Source of the DNA: Candidatus Omnitrophota bacterium
GTDB taxonomy: Bacteria > Omnitrophota > Gorgyraeia > Gygaellales > JAHJCI01
Direction: 5' to 3'
DNA length: 15,339 nucleotides
Assembly (NCBI GenBank): GCA_016783355.1
Contig: JADHWR010000027.1
Location: 1 to 15,339, forward strand
Program-made: the position numbers and the translations under genes
Notes under the pieces: generated by a model
What the model was told of the DNA's origin: nothing
Seen by the model: only the letters and a program-made list of their open reading frames with translations
Databases searched by the model: none
In this document: positions 12,344 through 15,339 of the stretch, piece by piece
How the letters are laid out: every line of letters starts with the position of its first letter
Position numbering within the stretch: the stretch's first letter is position 1

Positions 12344-13282
12344 TTAATTTCCTAAATAATCCTCTGCGTGATAGGAGCTGCGCACATAAGGACCTGCTGC
12401 CACATAACGAAAGCCTAGTATCTTTGCCTCTTTTTGATAATAGATGAATCTCTCTGGATGAATATATTCCTTTACGGGAAAATGACTTTTGCTTGGACAA
12501 AGATACTGTCCTAAACTTAAAAGGTCGCAATGCACTCCTCGCAGGTCTTCCAAAACGCAAAAAACCTCCTCTTCTCTCTCGCCTAAGCCCAACATCAGCC
12601 CTGATTTAGTAAACCCCGTTCGAAGTAAGGCGCCAGGGGCGACTGCCCCGCCAAATTCCGTGGCGGGGACTTCGAACGGGGTAAATATACTCTCATTCAA
12701 TTCTTTTATTATTCTTAAAACATCTAATGAGCGTTGATAATCAGCCTCTGGCCGCACAAGGGGATACAGCCGGGGAACTGTCTCAATGTTATGTCCGATA
12801 ATATCAGGTTCTGCCTCAACAACCTCATTCAGTGCATATCTATCTGCTTTAAAATCAGGGATAAGAACCTCGATGTTAATTTGCTCATTCTCTCGACGAA
12901 CTGCCCGGATTGTTTGCGCAAAAATCGAAGCTCCTCCATCAGGTAAATCATCACGAGTAACACTGGTGATTACTGTATGGCGCAGATTCAACCTTTTTAC
13001 AGCCTTTGCTACCCTCTCTGGCTCATCTAAGTCTACCTCTTGCGGTTTTCCTTTTTTAACCCCGCAAAATCGGCAATTGCGACTGCAGTAATTACCTAAA
13101 ATCATAAAGGTTGCCTGAGCACGAGAAAAGCATTCTGAGATATTTGGGCAACTTGCCTCCTGACAGACGGTATTCAAACTTAAATCCTTAAGCAAGGCCC
13201 CTAAAGCAGAAATGCTTTTGTGGTCAATCTTTTTATTTAGCCAGGCTGGTTTTCGCTCTATTATTTTTCTGGATGCCAGCAT
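12344..13282 (-). CDS. lipA: Lipoyl synthase
   Basis: LipA inserts two sulfur atoms into octanoyl groups on carrier proteins such as GcvH. The auxiliary cluster motif is CQEASCPNISEC (C40, C45, C51) and the radical SAM motif is CSRNCRFC (C66, C70, C73). Further blocks are TSVTRDDLPDGGA, HNIETVPRLYPLVRP, TKSGLMLGLGE, LSLGQYL and the terminal RSSYHAE, whose serine ligates the auxiliary cluster. Residues about 201-224 are encoded by a 72-bp palindromic insertion just before the conserved TKSGLML; without it the protein would be 288 residues and read SIFTKSG. The reading frame is intact. The start lies 22 bases inside gcvPB, consistent with coupled supply of lipoylated GcvH. Confidence 0.95.
   Translation of the reverse strand: MLASRKIIERKPAWLNKKIDHKSISALGALLKDLSLNTVCQEASCPNISECFSRAQATFMILGNYCSRNCRFCGVKKGKPQEVDLDEPERVAKAVKRLNLRHTVITSVTRDDLPDGGASIFAQTIRAVRRENEQINIEVLIPDFKADRYALNEVVEAEPDIIGHNIETVPRLYPLVRPEADYQRSLDVLRIIKELNESIFTPFEVPATEFGGAVAPGALLRTGFTKSGLMLGLGEREEEVFCVLEDLRGVHCDLLSLGQYLCPSKSHFPVKEYIHPERFIYYQKEAKILGFRYVAAGPYVRSSYHAEDYLGN
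12609..12685. repeat. 72-bp in-frame palindromic insertion within lipA
   Basis: The direct repeat GTAAA at 12609-12613 and 12681-12685 is 72 bp (24 codons) apart. The inserted sequence has terminal inverted repeats ACCCCGTTCGAAGT (12613-12626) and ACTTCGAACGGGGT (12669-12682), 14 bp and perfect. An internal hairpin CCCCGCCA (12646-12653) with TGGCGGGG (12661-12668) belongs to the same CCGCCAAA family as the hairpins at 4507 and 10247. Deleting one direct repeat plus the insert restores the expected ATA-TTT-ACT-AAA codons (IFTK). Confidence 0.9.
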
Positions 13283-14709
13283 AGATTAAGTTGACGGGCT
13301 GCTCCTACTTCATCAAGCCGCCGCACAGGTGTAGTCTGGGGTGCGTCCTTCAATATCCGGGGGTTGGTCTTTGTCAGCTTTGCAATATCAATCATTGCGG
13401 AAATAAAATCATCGAGGGTCTGTTTTGATTCTGTCTCTGTTGGCTCAATCATCAATGCCTCTTTAACATTAAGAGGGAAGTATATTGTTGGCGGATGGAT
13501 TCCTTGGTCAATGAGATATTTGGCAATATCAAGGGCATGTATACCTTGCCTTGTTTGCAAGGAAGCAGATAAAACAGTTTCATGTTTGCATATTCGCTCG
13601 TATGGAAGATTATAATACTCCTTAAGTCTTGCCTGGCAATAATTAGCATTTAATACGGCAGCCTCTGTTGCCTCAATTAATCCTGCTTTGCCCAGAAAAA
13701 GAATATAAGCATAGGCCTTTAGGATTACACCAAAGTTACCATAAAAAGGGGCAACGTAACCAATAGAATCGGGGTGATTATTGTTTAATCTAAACCCCTT
13801 CCCTTGCTTGATTATACGCGGTATTGGCAAAAACCGGGCTAATTCCTTCCTCACGCCAAGCGGACCTGCGCCCGGGCCTCCTCCTCCATGTGGCGTAGAA
13901 AATGTCTTATGCAGATTCAGATGCACAATATCAAAACCAACATCGCCAGGCCGGCACTTACCAATGATCCCATTGAGGTTTGCTCCATCATAATACATGA
14001 GCGCACCCTTTTGATGGGCTAATTTTGCGACCTCTTTTATATGGGGATTAAAAATCCCCAATGTATTTGGACAGGTAAGGATAACCGCAGCTAAATCACT
14101 GGTTAACCTTTTTTTAAATTCGGCTAAATCCATACAGCCATCACGGCCAGTCGGAATAACCACGACATCAAAACCTGCCATAGAACAAGAAGCGGGATTT
14201 GTTCCATGGGAGGAATCAGGAACAATTACATATCGCCGGCGAGAGCCTCTCTGTTTATGGAAAGCAGCAACCAGCATCATTCCTGTTAATTCAGCATGCG
14301 CGCCGGCTAACGGCTCTAAGCTAAATTCATCCATTCCTGTAATTTCGCAAAGCAGCTTCTCTGTTTCATAGATTACTTCTAATGCGCCTTGCGTGAATCT
14401 GCCATTCCCGAGTTGAGCGATTATAGGATGCAAGTCAGAAAATCCAGGAAGTGAAGCTATTTTTTCTGTAAATTTAGGATTGTACTTCATTGTGCAAGAA
14501 CCAAGAGGATAGAAATTTGTATCGATAGAAAAATTTAACTGCGACAGCTTTGTATAGTGCCGCACAACATCCAATTCAGAAAGCTCTGGCAACGCTGCTG
14601 CTTCTTTCCTTTTGTATTTCCGGGCAATATCGGCTGGCTTTGGCACATCTGCTTTAGGAACTCCAAACCCAGCTCTTTTTGAAACAGATTTTTCAAATAT
14701 CAATTTCAT
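13261..14709 (-). CDS. gcvPB: Glycine dehydrogenase (decarboxylating) subunit 2, GcvPB
   Basis: The PLP-binding subunit of the split P-protein of the glycine cleavage system, 482 residues, the normal length. The N-terminal FYPLGSCTMKYNPK block (67-79), EPLAGAHAELTG, SSHGTNPAS, and LTCPNTLGIF are typical. The PLP lysine is K268 in HLNLHKTFSTPHGGGGPGAG. It acts with GcvPA to decarboxylate glycine and load the aminomethyl group onto lipoyl-GcvH. It begins four bases after the gcvPA stop and ends overlapping lipA, so decarboxylase and lipoyl synthase are made together. Confidence 0.96.
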   Translation of the reverse strand: MKLIFEKSVSKRAGFGVPKADVPKPADIARKYKRKEAAALPELSELDVVRHYTKLSQLNFSIDTNFYPLGSCTMKYNPKFTEKIASLPGFSDLHPIIAQLGNGRFTQGALEVIYETEKLLCEITGMDEFSLEPLAGAHAELTGMMLVAAFHKQRGSRRRYVIVPDSSHGTNPASCSMAGFDVVVIPTGRDGCMDLAEFKKRLTSDLAAVILTCPNTLGIFNPHIKEVAKLAHQKGALMYYDGANLNGIIGKCRPGDVGFDIVHLNLHKTFSTPHGGGGPGAGPLGVRKELARFLPIPRIIKQGKGFRLNNNHPDSIGYVAPFYGNFGVILKAYAYILFLGKAGLIEATEAAVLNANYCQARLKEYYNLPYERICKHETVLSASLQTRQGIHALDIAKYLIDQGIHPPTIYFPLNVKEALMIEPTETESKQTLDDFISAMIDIAKLTKTNPRILKDAPQTTPVRRLDEVGAARQLNLCWHPEK

Positions 14710-14713
14710 AATC

Positions 14714-15339
14714 TTATGTTATTTCCTTCATTGCTCTAACCAATCCCAAAATCTCTTCCTTTGTTCTCTTCTCTGTAACGCAGACCAAAAGATGGTTTTT
14801 CATCTCCTTATAGAATCTACCCAAAGGAAAACCGCAAAGAAAACCTCTTTCTGCCATTTTCTCTGCTACCTCATCTGCATCCCGGGATAACTTTATCGTA
14901 AATTCATTAAAGGTAGGCTGCGTCCTTCTGACTTCAATATGGCTAATTTTCTCGAGTTCGCTTTTAGCAAATTCGCTTTTTCTATAATTAAGCCCTGCTA
15001 ACTGCCGCAGTCCTTCTTTGCCAAAAAGGCTTAAAAAAATGACTGCTCTTAAAGCGCACAATGCCTCGTTAGTACAAATATTCGATTTTGCCTTCTCTCG
15101 ACGGATATGCTGCTCACGCGCCTGAAGCGTAAGAACAAAACCAGCCCGGCCCTCTCTATCACAGGTGAGCCCTACAATTCTTCCTGGCAGATTACGGATA
15201 TACTCTCTTTTCGTTGCCATAAATCCTAAATAAGGGCCGCCAAAGGAAAGCGGTATTCCTAAACTCTGGCCCTCGCCAACAACTATATCTGCATCCATTT
15301 CACCGGGGCTCTTTAAGATACCCAGGGAAACGGGATAAA
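14714..15339 (-). CDS. gcvPA: Glycine dehydrogenase (decarboxylating) subunit 1, GcvPA (5' end outside window)
   Basis: The C-terminal 208 codons of the first P-protein subunit. The frame is open to the window edge, and the bases before the internal ATG 15298 translate as YPVSLGILKSPGE, continuous with the conserved GEGQSLGIPLSFGGPYLG, so the true start is beyond 15339. CTNEALCALRA and FLSLFGKEGLRQLA are further GcvPA landmarks. It forms the P-protein heterotetramer with GcvPB. GcvT and GcvH are expected upstream but are not visible. Confidence 0.95.
   Translation of the reverse strand, partial: YPVSLGILKSPGEMDADIVVGEGQSLGIPLSFGGPYLGFMATKREYIRNLPGRIVGLTCDREGRAGFVLTLQAREQHIRREKAKSNICTNEALCALRAVIFLSLFGKEGLRQLAGLNYRKSEFAKSELEKISHIEVRRTQPTFNEFTIKLSRDADEVAEKMAERGFLCGFPLGRFYKEMKNHLLVCVTEKRTKEEILGLVRAMKEIT

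Noticed and set aside
12342..12560. A 73-residue N-terminal extension of the COG0731 radical SAM protein.
   Set aside because: It lies wholly within the lipA 3' end, and the family start MFIFGPVPSRR is at 12341.

Overview
The window reads as chromosomal DNA of an anaerobic, probably uncultured bacterium. Every convincing gene lies on the minus strand, so transcription runs from high to low coordinates. The gene set is rich in Fe-S and radical-SAM enzymes: ThiC, LipA, two other radical SAM proteins, two ferredoxin-type MinD ATPases, two NifX-like proteins, and a glycine decarboxylase split into two subunits. A lineage such as Omnitrophota is a guess from gene content and the abundance of small palindromic repeats; no marker gene here fixes the taxonomy.

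Layout in the direction of transcription. (1) 15339-11433: a glycine-cleavage/lipoate operon, gcvPA (cut by the window end), gcvPB, lipA and a COG0731-type radical SAM gene. (2) 11432-10981: about 450 bases with no credible gene, mostly a 413-bp segment bounded by 13-bp inverted repeats that holds nested hairpins. (3) 10969-4671: a strong sigma-70-type promoter with an overlapping Fur box, a Fur-family regulator, a DUF5320 protein, then a very tightly packed run: two NifX/NifB-like proteins, a small zinc-ribbon protein, a ferredoxin-MinD ATPase, a methyltransferase, a DUF89 protein, an AmmeMemoRadiSam-type radical SAM protein and an MBL-fold hydrolase. Four junctions in this run are ATGA overlaps and one is TGATG. 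The content recalls the Desulfovibrio orange-protein (ORP) loci and suggests metal-sulfur cofactor assembly under metal control. (4) 4500-160: a CoA-disulfide-reductase-like flavoprotein coupled by TAATG to a second ferredoxin-MinD ATPase, then an unknown multi-pass membrane protein and ThiC.

The most interesting signal is a system of short, modular palindromic repeats. They occur between genes (9-50, 49-113, 4502-4650, 9781-9835, 10242-10385). Members of the same hairpin families also sit inside three protein-coding genes as in-frame, stop-free insertions: lipA (+72 bp, 5-bp direct flanking repeat), fur (+48 bp, 6-bp direct flanking repeat) and the first minD (about +153 bp, judged against its paralogue in the same window). 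This resembles the Rickettsia palindromic elements in behaviour. Stem sequences differ between copies while pairing is kept, so the hairpin itself appears to be what is conserved or copied.
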